Origin: Acidobacteriota bacterium
Lineage (GTDB): Bacteria; Acidobacteriota; Terriglobia; Terriglobales; Acidobacteriaceae
DNA length: 64,000 bases
Assembly: GCA_013289875.1 (NCBI GenBank)
Contig: JABCZC010000008.1
Coordinates: forward strand, 1-64,000
Direction of reading: 5' to 3'
The position numbers and the translations under genes were made by a program. Shown piece after piece: positions 34,010 to 42,130 of the stretch (the first letter of the stretch is position 1; each line of letters starts with the position of its first letter). Below the pieces are notes generated by a model. The model made no database searches. It was not told the DNA's origin and saw only the letters and a program-made list of their open reading frames with translations.

Positions 34010-35128
34010 TCACTGCGGCAGCGGCTTCAGCTCCACCGTCTTGCCGGTCTTTGCGGATTCACGCGCGGCATCGAGAATCTGCATGACGACCATGTTCGTG
34101 TCGAGTGCGGTTAGATCGCCTTGCGGCTTCAGCTCTCCACGCAGCACCGCTGCCAGGTAGTGCAGCGAAGTGTCCTCGGGCGGGGCGAGCGGCGCTGCCG
34201 TCGTCGTCTCCTCCGGATCCTTCTCGCTGAACCTCACCCGCACCTGCGTCGGATTCAACGCAATGGCATAGGCTTTCGTGCCATAGACCTCCGTATCCTT
34301 CCGTCCGAAGGTCCAGTTCCACGACGGCATCAACACCGCCTGTGCATGCGGATAGCGGAGGATGATGGTCGCATCGTCGTCCACCCGGGGATACTTGTCG
34401 GGCTTGTCGGTCTGGGCGACGGCTGTCACGCTCAGCGGAGCTTCGCCGTGCATGAGCCAGGTCATCAGGTCGGCTCCGTAGCATCCGAAGTCGTAGAGTG
34501 CGCCGGCGCCGTTCTCGGCCGGATCGGTGAGCCACTTCAGAAATTCAGGCTGCACGTTGATCTCCTGCGGTCCCTGATGCCCGTCGTGCACGACGACTTT
34601 GCGTATTTGGCCGAGCTTGTCCTGCTGCACCATCTCATAGACGGCGCGGTTGCTGGAGTACCAGGTGGTCTCGTAGTTGACCAGCACCTGGATGTGGTGT
34701 TCGCGAGCGGCCTTGCGGATCGCGAGGGCGTCGTTGAGGGATAGGGTGAGCGGCTTCTCGACCATCACGTCGAGACCGCGGGCCGCGGCCGCCTCGATTA
34801 CCCGCCGGTGCTCACCGATGGGCGCGTAGACCAGGAGCGCCTGCGGATGCTTTGCAGCGACTGCTTCGTCGAGGTTGGAAAAAAGCAGCCCGTGATCGAG
34901 ATGGAACTCCTGCTCGTACTTCGCGCGCAGTGCCGCATCGGGATCGACGATTGCAACCAGCTCTACTTCATGCTGCAGCGGAAAAGCATGGAGGAAGCCC
35001 GAGACGTGTCCGTGTTCGAGACCGACGATCGCGACGCGGACGGGTTGTTGCGCCTGCGCGAATACCATAGAGCACCCGAACACCAGAACAAAGAGCTTTA
35101 CAATACGAACAACTGAACGAATGAGCAT
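34010..35128 (-). CDS. Exported Gfo/Idh/MocA-family oxidoreductase
   Basis: A 372-residue NAD(P)-dependent sugar-type dehydrogenase preceded by a signal peptide ([20 protein letters not shown], ending AQAQ). The Rossmann start [20 protein letters not shown] departs from GxGxxG (GLEHGH), followed by the family motif [15 protein letters not shown] and a C-terminal alpha/beta domain with [15 protein letters not shown]. Exported members are usual in Bacteroidota and Acidobacteriota glycan metabolism, where some bind the cofactor permanently or have lost dehydrogenase activity. The substrate is unknown. The frame runs further upstream; ATG at 35128 gives the signal peptide. It is divergent from icd. 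Confidence 0.87.
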   Translation of the reverse strand: MLIRSVVRIVKLFVLVFGCSMVFAQAQQPVRVAIVGLEHGHVSGFLHAFPLQHEVELVAIVDPDAALRAKYEQEFHLDHGLLFSNLDEAVAAKHPQALLVYAPIGEHRRVIEAAAARGLDVMVEKPLTLSLNDALAIRKAAREHHIQVLVNYETTWYSSNRAVYEMVQQDKLGQIRKVVVHDGHQGPQEINVQPEFLKWLTDPAENGAGALYDFGCYGADLMTWLMHGEAPLSVTAVAQTDKPDKYPRVDDDATIILRYPHAQAVLMPSWNWTFGRKDTEVYGTKAYAIALNPTQVRVRFSEKDPEETTTAAPLAPPEDTSLHYLAAVLRGELKPQGDLTALDTNMVVMQILDAARESAKTGKTVELKPLPQ

Positions 35129-35283
35129 ACCTAAATCATAAGCCGCCATTGCGGGAAATGAATTTGCCGCGAAGCGGCGTATCGCTGGACGCGCAGTCCC
35201 GGTCAGCGTTTGCCGGTCGTATTTGCAGGATGATAAGTTTGGATGTTGCTCTAATCCCGCATTCATCGAAGGACATCCACTAC

Positions 35284-36684
35284 ATGCAGACGAGCTATAA
35301 CGGGTTGCCGCTGCCTACTGGCGGTGAGCCGATCCAGTATGCCGATGGAAAATTCACGATTCCCGACCACCCCATCATCCCTTTTATTGAAGGCGACGGC
35401 ACCGGCCGCGACATCTGGCGCGCCTCGCAGCGAGTTTTCGATGCCGCGGTAGAGAAGGCATATGGCGGCAAGCGCTCGGTGAAGTGGTTCGAAGTTTACG
35501 CGGGAGAAAAGGCCTTTCGCGAATTCAAGACGTGGCTGCCGGATGAAACGCTCAATGCGGCTCGCGATCTGCGGGTTTCGATTAAGGGCCCGCTGACGAC
35601 TCCAGTGGGGGGTGGTATCCGCTCGCTGAATGTGGCGCTGCGGCAAATTCTCGATCTGTACTCCTGCGTGCGGCCCGTGAAGTACTACGCGGGCGTGCCC
35701 AGCCCGGTGAAGCATCCGGAGAAGCTCGACGTGGTGATCTTTCGCGAGAACACCGAAGACGTTTATGCAGGCATCGAATTTCGCCAGGGCACTCCCGAGG
35801 TGGAGAAGCTCATCAAGTTTCTGAACGACGACATGCTGAAGGGCAGCAAAAAGAAGATCCGCACCGATTCAGGTGTCGGCATCAAGCCCATTTCGATTAC
35901 CGGCACGAAGCGCCTGGTGCGCCGGGCGATTGAGTACGCGCTCGAATACGGACGCAAGTCGGTAACGCTTGTGCACAAGGGAAACATTCAGAAGTTCACC
36001 GAGGGCGCGTTCCGCGAGTGGGGATACGAGCTGGCGGTTGAAGAATTCCGCGACAAGGTCGTGACTGAGCGCGAGAGCTGGATCCTCGGCAACGTTGAAG
36101 CCAATCACAGCATCACCGTCGAAGAGAACGCCGCGCTGATCGAGCCGGGTCTCGAGTTCGGCAATGAAGATTTTCGGAAAGAGCTGTACGCCGAGGTCAA
36201 GCACGTGCTCGACACCATCGGCAAATCGCATGGCAATGGCCAATGGAAGAAGAAGGTACTGATCAACGACCGCATCGCTGACTCGATCTTCCAGCAGGTG
36301 ATCATTCGTCCCGAGGAGTACTCGATTCTGGCCTGCCCCAACCTCAACGGGGACTACATCTCCGACGCATGCGCCGCGCAGGTGGGTGGCCTTGGCATTG
36401 CGCCGGGCGCCAACATAGGCGATGGATACGCCGTCTTCGAAGCTACCCACGGCACCGCGCCCAAGTACGCCGACAAAGACGTCATCAATCCCGGATCGGT
36501 CATCCTCTCCGGCGTCATGATGTTCGAGTTCCTCGGCTGGAAAGAGGCCGCGCGCCTCATCGAATCGTCGATGGAAAAGACCATTCAGCAGAAATACGTG
36601 ACCTACGATTTCGAGCGCCAGATGCAGGGCGCAACCAAGGTCAAGACGAGCGAGTTCGCTACGAGAATGATCGAGAATATGTAG
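35284..36684 (+). CDS. icd: NADP-dependent isocitrate dehydrogenase
   Basis: A 466-residue TCA-cycle enzyme that oxidatively decarboxylates isocitrate to 2-oxoglutarate. Substrate loop: RSLNVALRQ, which contains the serine that AceK phosphorylates in E. coli. NADP specificity is supported by [11 protein letters not shown] (equivalents of Lys344 and Tyr345) and VTYDFER (equivalents of Tyr391 and Arg395). The protein is about 50 residues longer than the E. coli enzyme, mostly through an insertion near [12 protein letters not shown]. The frame opens upstream, but ATG at 35284 ([14 protein letters not shown]) is chosen. mdh follows at 91 nt. Confidence 0.96.
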   Translation: MQTSYNGLPLPTGGEPIQYADGKFTIPDHPIIPFIEGDGTGRDIWRASQRVFDAAVEKAYGGKRSVKWFEVYAGEKAFREFKTWLPDETLNAARDLRVSIKGPLTTPVGGGIRSLNVALRQILDLYSCVRPVKYYAGVPSPVKHPEKLDVVIFRENTEDVYAGIEFRQGTPEVEKLIKFLNDDMLKGSKKKIRTDSGVGIKPISITGTKRLVRRAIEYALEYGRKSVTLVHKGNIQKFTEGAFREWGYELAVEEFRDKVVTERESWILGNVEANHSITVEENAALIEPGLEFGNEDFRKELYAEVKHVLDTIGKSHGNGQWKKKVLINDRIADSIFQQVIIRPEEYSILACPNLNGDYISDACAAQVGGLGIAPGANIGDGYAVFEATHGTAPKYADKDVINPGSVILSGVMMFEFLGWKEAARLIESSMEKTIQQKYVTYDFERQMQGATKVKTSEFATRMIENM

Positions 36685-36775
36685 GACTAGCCGTCTATAT
36701 ACGGAATACGGACGGCATGGGCGCACGCGCCTTCGGCGCACTGAACCTTTAACGGCTAAACAAGAAGGAGCATCA

Positions 36776-37702
36776 ATGCGTAAGAAAGTCACCATCGTCG
36801 GAGCCGGCAACGTGGGAGCCACTGCCGCCCACTGGATAGCCGCCAAAGAACTCGCCGATGTCGTCCTCGTCGATGTCGTTGAGGGCATTCCCCAGGGCAA
36901 AGGGCTCGACCTGCTCGAGGCCATGCCCATCGAGAAGCGCGACTCGCACATCGTCGGCACCAATGATTATGCCGACACCGCCAACTCCGACATCGTCGTC
37001 ATCACCGCCGGCATCCCGCGCAAGCCTGGCATGAGCCGCGATGACCTCCTGCAGACCAACTACAAGATCATGTCCGACGTCGTCGGCAAGGTGGTCGCCA
37101 ACTCACCGGACACCATCCTGATCATCGTCTCGAACCCGCTTGATGCGATGGCCCAGGCCGCCTACCGCCAGTCGAAGTTTAACCGCGAACGCGTCATCGG
37201 CATGGCCGGAATCCTCGATTCGGCCCGCTTCCGCACCTTCATCGCCGAGGAGCTCAACGTCTCCGTCGAAAACGTCACCGCCTTCGTCCTCGGCGGCCAC
37301 GGAGACACCATGGTCCCACTCCCGCGCTACTCCACCGTCGCCGGCATCCCCATCACCGAGCTCATCGAGAAGTCGCGCCTCGAAGCCATCGTGCAGCGCA
37401 CCCGCGACGGCGGCGCCGAGATCGTCAAGCATCTCAAGACCGGCAGCGCCTACTACGCGCCGTCTGCCGCAGCGGTCGAGATGGTCGAAGCCATCCTCAA
37501 AGACAAGAAGAAGATCGTGCCCTGCGCCGCCTATCTCGAAGGCGAGTACGGCATCACCGGCTACTACATCGGAGTCCCCTGCAAACTCGGCTCCCGCGGC
37601 CTCGAACAAATCATCGAGATCAAGCTCACTCCCGAAGAGGACGCGGCCCTCAAAAAGAGCGCCGAAGCAGTGAAGGAGTTGTGCGCGGTTATCGGCGTTT
37701 AG
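36776..37702 (+). CDS. mdh: Malate dehydrogenase (LDH-like type)
   Basis: A 308-residue NAD-dependent enzyme that interconverts malate and oxaloacetate. It begins [20 protein letters not shown] (Rossmann motif), has the substrate loop [14 protein letters not shown] with the specificity arginines, and the catalytic His in [14 protein letters not shown]. The length and the GAGNVG start place it in the LDH-like MDH group. AGAAGGAG precedes ATG at 36776. With icd 91 nt upstream this is a two-gene TCA unit. A C-rich repeat element begins 8 nt beyond the stop codon. Confidence 0.97.
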   Translation: MRKKVTIVGAGNVGATAAHWIAAKELADVVLVDVVEGIPQGKGLDLLEAMPIEKRDSHIVGTNDYADTANSDIVVITAGIPRKPGMSRDDLLQTNYKIMSDVVGKVVANSPDTILIIVSNPLDAMAQAAYRQSKFNRERVIGMAGILDSARFRTFIAEELNVSVENVTAFVLGGHGDTMVPLPRYSTVAGIPITELIEKSRLEAIVQRTRDGGAEIVKHLKTGSAYYAPSAAAVEMVEAILKDKKKIVPCAAYLEGEYGITGYYIGVPCKLGSRGLEQIIEIKLTPEEDAALKKSAEAVKELCAVIGV

Positions 37703-37710
37703 GACCGGAC

Positions 37711-37988
37711 GGGGAGGGGGTACCCCCCTCCCCCCTTATCAGGCATATCTCGTGTAAATCATAGATTCTGTTTAACTTCATACCTGCCCGCTGCTGGCAA
37801 AATCATTGATTTTAATGATCTCGCGAGTAAATCAATGATCCAGCTGGAGTTACGGACGGTCATTGATTCTGCTGAATCTGCGAGCGCGTCATTGATGGCA
37901 TTGGTCATAGCAATAAGAAAGCCCGCTCCATGGCGGGCTTTCTGCTCTCTATTTCTATTCTAGCGGACTGCGGGAAATAGTCGGCCAA
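37711..37988 (+). repeat. Composite 3'-adjacent intergenic element, copy 1
   Basis: Begins with the near-palindrome GGGGAGGGGGTACCCCCC then TCCCCCC (37711-37735). It continues with degenerate units containing TCATTGATT/GATTCT (37764, 37803, 37828, 37861, 37889) and ends with a 43-nt module starting TCTCTATTTCTATT (37946-37988). Copies 2 (47237-47501) and 3 (41929-42130, opposite strand) share this order. It sits right after the mdh stop in the same orientation. Confidence 0.65.
37916..37943. terminator. Bidirectional terminator hairpin
   Basis: AGAAAGCCCGC and GCGGGCTTTCT form a perfect 11-bp stem with a 6-nt loop, giving A-rich/T-rich flanks on both strands. It lies between mdh (plus) and the SRPBCC gene (minus), so it can end both transcripts. 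It falls inside repeat copy 1, but the other two copies do not have it. Confidence 0.8.
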
Positions 37989-38045
37989 GTTTCAGAGCGG
38001 AGAAGTCAAGGCTCGGAGCACAGCGTCTGACAAGACTCGTCTGGA

Positions 38046-38525
38046 TCAGGCAACTGCGGGCTGCAGCAGTCCTTCCAGCCGCACGTAGCTCGCTTCCATA
38101 CCACCTTCCATGCCGGTGGCAAGCATGGCCGCCCGTGTCCGAGCGTCAGGCAGCGTCATTCGCATGGTCATCAGGGTGCCGGTGCCGTCAGGCTCGAATC
38201 TCGTTTCCACGTGGTTATCCGGGGTAGGATCGGGCAGGAACATGCGCTCGACATGAACGGTGCGATTGTAGGGCTCTAATTCGAGATATTCGCCGGTAAT
38301 AAAGAACCCCTGACCCTTGCCGTTGCTCCACTCGTAGCGAAACTTGCCACCCGGCTTAGCTTCGTTGATGCACACAGGCATGGTCCAGCCCTCAGGGCCG
38401 AGCAGCCATTTCTGGATCAGTTCGGGATCGATATGGGCGCGGTACACGGATTCCGGAGGCGCTGCGAAGCGCCTGGTCACAACGACGTGGGTGTCGCCCT
38501 CGGTTTTGAGTGTCATCTTGCTCAT
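38046..38525 (-). CDS. SRPBCC (AHSA1/activator of Hsp90-like) domain protein
   Basis: A 159-residue single-domain protein of the START/Bet v1-like fold. It starts MSKMTLKTEGDTHVVVTRRF, has APPESVYRAHIDPELIQKWL (the usual entry motif of the family) and MTMRMTLPDARTRAAML at the end. These domains bind hydrophobic ligands. It overlaps the ArsR regulator gene by 4 nt, the standard ArsR-SRPBCC pair of soil bacteria, whose ligand is not known. The upstream extension of the frame lies inside the arsR gene and is not coding. Confidence 0.88.
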   Translation of the reverse strand: MSKMTLKTEGDTHVVVTRRFAAPPESVYRAHIDPELIQKWLLGPEGWTMPVCINEAKPGGKFRYEWSNGKGQGFFITGEYLELEPYNRTVHVERMFLPDPTPDNHVETRFEPDGTGTLMTMRMTLPDARTRAAMLATGMEGGMEASYVRLEGLLQPAVA

Positions 38526-38875
38526 CGTTTTGTTCCTCCTTTTCTCTTCGGTTTTTCCATTCCGGCAAGAACAGCATCCAGCCGGTCGTAGTTTGCCTCC
38601 AGCGCTTTTCGCAACATCGCCAACCATTGATCCATTGCCTCAATGCCGGGCTTTGCGAGCCGTCGCGGGCGCTTCGTGCCTTCAACGCGATGTGTCACTA
38701 ATCCGGCATCTTCGAGCACCTTCAGGTGCTGGGAGATCGCCGGTTGCGACATCTCGAACGGCTCAGCGAGTTCATTGACAGTGGATTCGCCGGTAGCAAG
38801 ACGCGCAAGAATCGCACGCCGCGTCGGATCGGCCAGAGCGGAAAACGCGGCGTCGAGACTCAGGTGCGAGTGCAT
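38522..38875 (-). CDS. ArsR-family transcriptional regulator
   Basis: A 117-residue winged-helix repressor. DAAFSALADPTRRAILARLA at the start, FEMSQPAISQHLKVLEDAGL as the recognition helix, and THRVEGTKRPRRLAKPG as the wing match the ArsR/SmtB fold. The metal-binding Cys motif of true ArsR (ELCVCDL) is absent, so it belongs to the non-metal branch usually linked to SRPBCC proteins. It is the first gene of the pair, with ATG at 38875. Autoregulation is likely, but no dyad was found in the short AT-rich upstream region. Confidence 0.9.
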   Translation of the reverse strand: MHSHLSLDAAFSALADPTRRAILARLATGESTVNELAEPFEMSQPAISQHLKVLEDAGLVTHRVEGTKRPRRLAKPGIEAMDQWLAMLRKALEANYDRLDAVLAGMEKPKRKGGTKR

Positions 38876-39002
38876 AGGTATTAGCTTATATAAGCATTTA
38901 ATTATTGTCAATGACGCATGGTCATTCTTCCCCTCGTGAATTGCCCGACCCAAGCGGGACACTACAATCGTGGTCAGGCAGGGGACGCGATTGCCCGGAT
39001 GC

Positions 39003-39029
39003 CCCATCCTTCGCGCAGCGAAGGGTGGG
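39003..39029. terminator. Hairpin of the CCATCCTTCGC type
   Basis: Arms CCCATCCTTCGC and GCGAAGGGTGGG (one G-T pair) enclose a 3-nt loop. It lies between the stop of the 39081 gene and the arsR start, both on the minus strand. There is no T-tract. It may end or stabilise the upstream transcript, or be a dispersed repeat. Confidence 0.4.
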
Positions 39030-39080
39030 AGACCAGGCTGGTCGCGAGATTGCGACTCAGCGGATCATTGCCACCCTTTA

Positions 39081-40418
39081 TCAGGATTTGGCTTGCGTTC
39101 CCTCCAGAGGAGCGATGCGGCCTGCGGCGCGAAGATAGCGGAAGAGGTGGTCCAGGGGCGGCCTGGGCAGGAAATCGTCAAGGGACAGGAGATCATGGCC
39201 GGGGGACTCCTGCAAAAGACCTTCCGGCAGGCCGCCGAGCGCGGCCACCAACGATTCCTTGCGCATGGGTGCGACATAGACTGTCACGTCGGTGAGGAGC
39301 AATCGGCCGAAGCTCTCCAACACGGCGCCGGGCAACGACTGATACACCCTATCTTCCATGTTCTGAAGAAACATGGAAATCCAGAGAATCACCCGGATGG
39401 GTGCAGCGGTGTAGCGGCGAAGGTAATTTAGGACCTCGTAACCCTCCGGGTAATCGGTGACGACAACCGTGCCTAATGGGGCAAGCTGCTCGATCAGGGC
39501 CAGCAGTTCCGCATTATCAGAGGCAGCCGAGCCTTCGAGATCTGGAGTGTTGACCTCCAGGACGGCTAAAGGTTCGCGGTCGGAGGCAGTCCCTTCAGCC
39601 AGGAGGTTGTGTCGGGCAACCTGAAAGGCTTCGGCGGCGGACGGACCGGGATGGCCGCGTAAAGTACGCTGCACGATGAGGGGACGCTTGTGAAGGGGAG
39701 TAGCCGGCTCGACCACCTGGGCGTTGGAATCGAAGACCAAGGCATGGCACATGCCGGTGCGGAGCAAGTCCAGGCACCAGAGGCGGGAATCTTCATTGGC
39801 GAAAACGGGGCCAGTGAGTTCGAGAACGTCGATTTCGAGCCGTTCAAGGGATAAATCGTCGAACAGGCCAGCCAGAAACCCCCTTGAGGAAGACCGCTGG
39901 TGATAGGCAGCATAGATCAGATTCACACCGAGCGTGCCAATAGCCTGCTGCTGGAGCAGTGCAGTGGGATCTCCGAGATCGATGTGGAGAAGAATCTGAT
40001 TGGGCTGGCCATCGGGTTCGGCCTGGAAGCGGACGCCGAGCCAGCCGTGTTGCTCGTTGGTTCCCTGGTAGTTCCGCGTGGCGACGGTATCCGCAAAAAC
40101 GAAAAATCGGGTATGGGCACCGCGAGCCTGGGCGAGCCGGGCGAGGAGGAGCTGATATTCGTAGTCCAGCATCGCCAGCAGGCGCTCTTTGGAGACGTAG
40201 CGCGTGCCAGCGCCGTAGGTGTCGTCGCTGACGGTCTTGTCGTAGGCCGATATGGCCTGCGCCACCGTCCCCGAAGCCGCGCCGGCGCTCAGAAACCAGC
40301 GGGCCACTTCCTGGCCGGCGCCAATCTCGGCAAACGTGCCGTAGCAGGAGGCCTCCAAGTTGATGGCCAAAGCTTTGGCGTGAATATCGGTAAATTGCTG
40401 GGGTGCGGGCAAAGACAT
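39081..40418 (-). CDS. Conserved protein of unknown function, 445 aa
   Basis: A 445-residue cytoplasmic protein (MSLPAPQQFTDIHAKALAIN start) with no motif I can tie to an activity. Highly patterned blocks include YGTFAEIGAGQEVARWFLSA, then YVSKERLLAMLDYEYQLLL, and LESFGRLLLTDVTVYVAPM. I recall long homologues with these blocks in several phyla, annotated inconsistently, and none with proven function. ATG at 40418 has GGAG 7 nt upstream; ATG at 40430 is also possible. The long N-terminal extension of the frame (to 40664) is not part of the gene: it runs through a decayed gene remnant. Confidence 0.75.
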   Translation of the reverse strand: MSLPAPQQFTDIHAKALAINLEASCYGTFAEIGAGQEVARWFLSAGAASGTVAQAISAYDKTVSDDTYGAGTRYVSKERLLAMLDYEYQLLLARLAQARGAHTRFFVFADTVATRNYQGTNEQHGWLGVRFQAEPDGQPNQILLHIDLGDPTALLQQQAIGTLGVNLIYAAYHQRSSSRGFLAGLFDDLSLERLEIDVLELTGPVFANEDSRLWCLDLLRTGMCHALVFDSNAQVVEPATPLHKRPLIVQRTLRGHPGPSAAEAFQVARHNLLAEGTASDREPLAVLEVNTPDLEGSAASDNAELLALIEQLAPLGTVVVTDYPEGYEVLNYLRRYTAAPIRVILWISMFLQNMEDRVYQSLPGAVLESFGRLLLTDVTVYVAPMRKESLVAALGGLPEGLLQESPGHDLLSLDDFLPRPPLDHLFRYLRAAGRIAPLEGTQAKS

Positions 40419-40607
40419 GAGCGGCTCCATTTTGTGAAAGTCAGGATGGGCGGGAGTATAGCGCAGAATGGGGTTGACGATTGTCCATGCGATGGAATCG
40501 GCAGGGCCGGGACAAACCCCGCCTCGTATGCCGTGACCGTACCTCGCTTGCGTCGCCCGGGTGCGTAACCGAAGGTCAAGCGACGAATAGAAAACAACCA
40601 ACTGTCT

Positions 40608-40685
40608 CCAAATATCAAACTTCCAATTACACCACCCTCGAACCGAAAAAATGTGCACCCACAACTGATCGACGAGCAGCCTGCC
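40608..40685 (-). pseudogene. Remnant of a SnoaL/NTF2-like gene 3' end
   Basis: About 78 nt closely resemble the 3' end of the NTF2-like gene at 41450 (counterpart 41459-41535): both contain CCAA-TATCAAAC, CTCGAACCG, ATGTGCACC and CTGATCGA in order. On the minus strand the remnant reads RLLVDQLWVHIF, against KLLIDQMVVHIF in the intact gene. Frame and stop are lost and no 5' part is recognisable. The rest of the 40419-40798 gap shows no gene. Confidence 0.6.
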
Positions 40686-40798
40686 GGGTTAAGTGGGATG
40701 CGGCAATCGCGATGGAATACAGTTGGGATTCTTACCGTTTCTTTATGGGTTTGGGAGTCTACTAAAGAGAACCGAGGTCTTGGTCCAGCTTAGTCAGA

Positions 40799-41398
40799 GT
40801 GGGAACAAGTGATTCAATCCGCTGGAGGCCTGTTTCGAACCGCGGCCCCAACACAGCCGAAAGTGGCACAACCGCTCTGCTAGACCCTGATCCTCATGAG
40901 TCGAAGTGTTTGGTTCGGGCTTCGACTCCAGCAGATATGGCTGACGTCACTGCCATTTATGCCCAGTTCGTCGAAACAAGCACGGCGACATTCGAGACCG
41001 TTGCCCCGGATCAATCTGAGATGTCGCGACGGCGGCGGCCCGTTCTGGATCGCGGTTTGCCCTATCTGGTGGCAGAGCTCGAGGGTTATATCGTTGGTTT
41101 TTGTTACGCTTCGCAATTCCGCCCGCGCGAAGGCTATCGTTTTACGGTCGAGGACTCAATTTACGTGCGCCCTGATTGTATCGGCCACGGAGTCGGGAAG
41201 ATGCTTCTCACGGAGCTGATCTCGGAATGTCGGGAGAGAGGTTGTCACTCGATGGTCGCCTGCATTTGTGGAGTAAACGTGCCTTCTGTCGCTCTGCACA
41301 CGTCGCTCGGATTTCAGGAGGTCGGTTTGTTGCCTGAAGCCGGCAACAAATTCGGAGAGTGGTTGCGCCTGTTGATCATGCAACGCCCGCTACGGTAG
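40799..41398 (+). CDS. GNAT N-acetyltransferase (phosphinothricin acetyltransferase-like)
   Basis: A GNAT protein of up to 199 residues. The fold starts at LVRASTPADMADVTAIYAQF, with the substrate strand YLVAELEGYIVGFCYASQFR, then VEDSIYVRPDCIGHGVGKML (acetyl-CoA loop) and HTSLGFQEVGLLPEAGNKFG, typical of the PAT/bar branch, which N-acetylates phosphinothricin, methionine sulfone or similar amino acids. The start is unsure: GTG at 40799 gives a 38-residue N-terminal tail without conservation, whereas TTG at 40910 begins right at the domain. Natural substrate unknown. Confidence 0.8.
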   Translation: MGTSDSIRWRPVSNRGPNTAESGTTALLDPDPHESKCLVRASTPADMADVTAIYAQFVETSTATFETVAPDQSEMSRRRRPVLDRGLPYLVAELEGYIVGFCYASQFRPREGYRFTVEDSIYVRPDCIGHGVGKMLLTELISECRERGCHSMVACICGVNVPSVALHTSLGFQEVGLLPEAGNKFGEWLRLLIMQRPLR

Positions 41399-41449
41399 GT
41401 GTTTACCTGATCGTCTACCGGATGATTTCAGCGGACATCCTCGTTCTAT

Positions 41450-41800
41450 CTACGCCCCGCCAATATCAAACCGCTTGATCAGCCCATCCTCGAACCGGAA
41501 GATGTGCACCACCATCTGATCGATCAGTAGTTTGCCCTCAAGATCGTGCACAACCTGGTGGACATCGACGATGATTTCGCCCTCCAGACCAACCGAGAAG
41601 CCGACCGGCTCGACATGAGGATCAACCATCGCCCACTGCCGCGTCCAGTAGCTGCGCACGCCATCCCGTCCATGAACGTGGCCGCCTTCCATTCCATTTG
41701 CCCAGGCAACGGTCTTGCTCAAAGCAGCCAGCACCGCTTCCATATCGCGCGCGTTGAAACGGGCATAAACGCGTTTGAGGAATTCCACTTGGTCAGACAT
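41450..41800 (-). CDS. SnoaL/NTF2-like protein
   Basis: A 116-residue single-domain protein of the NTF2/SnoaL cone fold. It has EFLKRVYARFNARDMEAVLA as the first helix, then VAWANGMEGGHVHGRDGVRS and MVVHIFRFEDGLIKRFDIGG as the closing strands. The family covers polyketide cyclases, dehydratases and binding proteins, so no reaction is assigned. A broken copy of its 3' end lies about 850 nt away at 40608-40685. It is convergent with the GNAT gene. Confidence 0.85.
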   Translation of the reverse strand: MSDQVEFLKRVYARFNARDMEAVLAALSKTVAWANGMEGGHVHGRDGVRSYWTRQWAMVDPHVEPVGFSVGLEGEIIVDVHQVVHDLEGKLLIDQMVVHIFRFEDGLIKRFDIGGA

Positions 41801-41928
41801 TCCAGATACTCCGAAATTCCGGTGTCAAGGTCGAAAGCCAAAATGGTTTCGCAACCCATTCATTCTCAGGCTAAACCCACCCAACAAAATTGGCCGTCAA
41901 TTACCCCATCTCCCATATAATCAGGGTA

Positions 41929-42130
41929 GGCGGTGACTCTTCAGCCGCAGTCTGCGACAAAAAACCCGCAAATAGTACAAGCCATTTAGAATCAATTGGT
42001 TCCAAGTGGTGGAGCCCGCGAGCAGTGTGAGCCTTTTAGAATCAATCGGTAACAAAAGCGCCAAAAGCCAGCAGCGCAAGCCCTTCAGAATCAGTCAGTC
42101 TCAAAATCGCTAAGATATGGGGGAGGGGGT
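41929..42130 (-). repeat. Composite 3'-adjacent intergenic element, copy 3 (minus orientation)
   Basis: On the minus strand it begins with ACCCCCTCCCCC (42119-42130), overlapping the glycosyltransferase stop codon. Three 20-nt units of the form ACCGATTGATTCTAAAAGGC follow, 49-50 bp apart (plus-strand positions 42080-42099, 42031-42050 and 41981-42000). It ends in GACTGCGGCTGAAGAGTC (41930s-41950s), related to the end module of copies 1 and 2. Confidence 0.65.

Noticed and set aside
35869-36963. 364-codon minus-strand frame over icd and mdh
   Set aside because: Antisense to two certain TCA-cycle genes; no protein family features.
40419-40664. N-terminal extension of the 39081 gene to 40664
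   Set aside because: The extension runs through the SnoaL remnant and noncoding DNA; ATG 40418 has a proper RBS and begins the conserved sequence.
41981-42099. CRISPR array
   Set aside because: Only three units, which differ from each other, belong to a repeat family present elsewhere in the window, and have no cas genes nearby.
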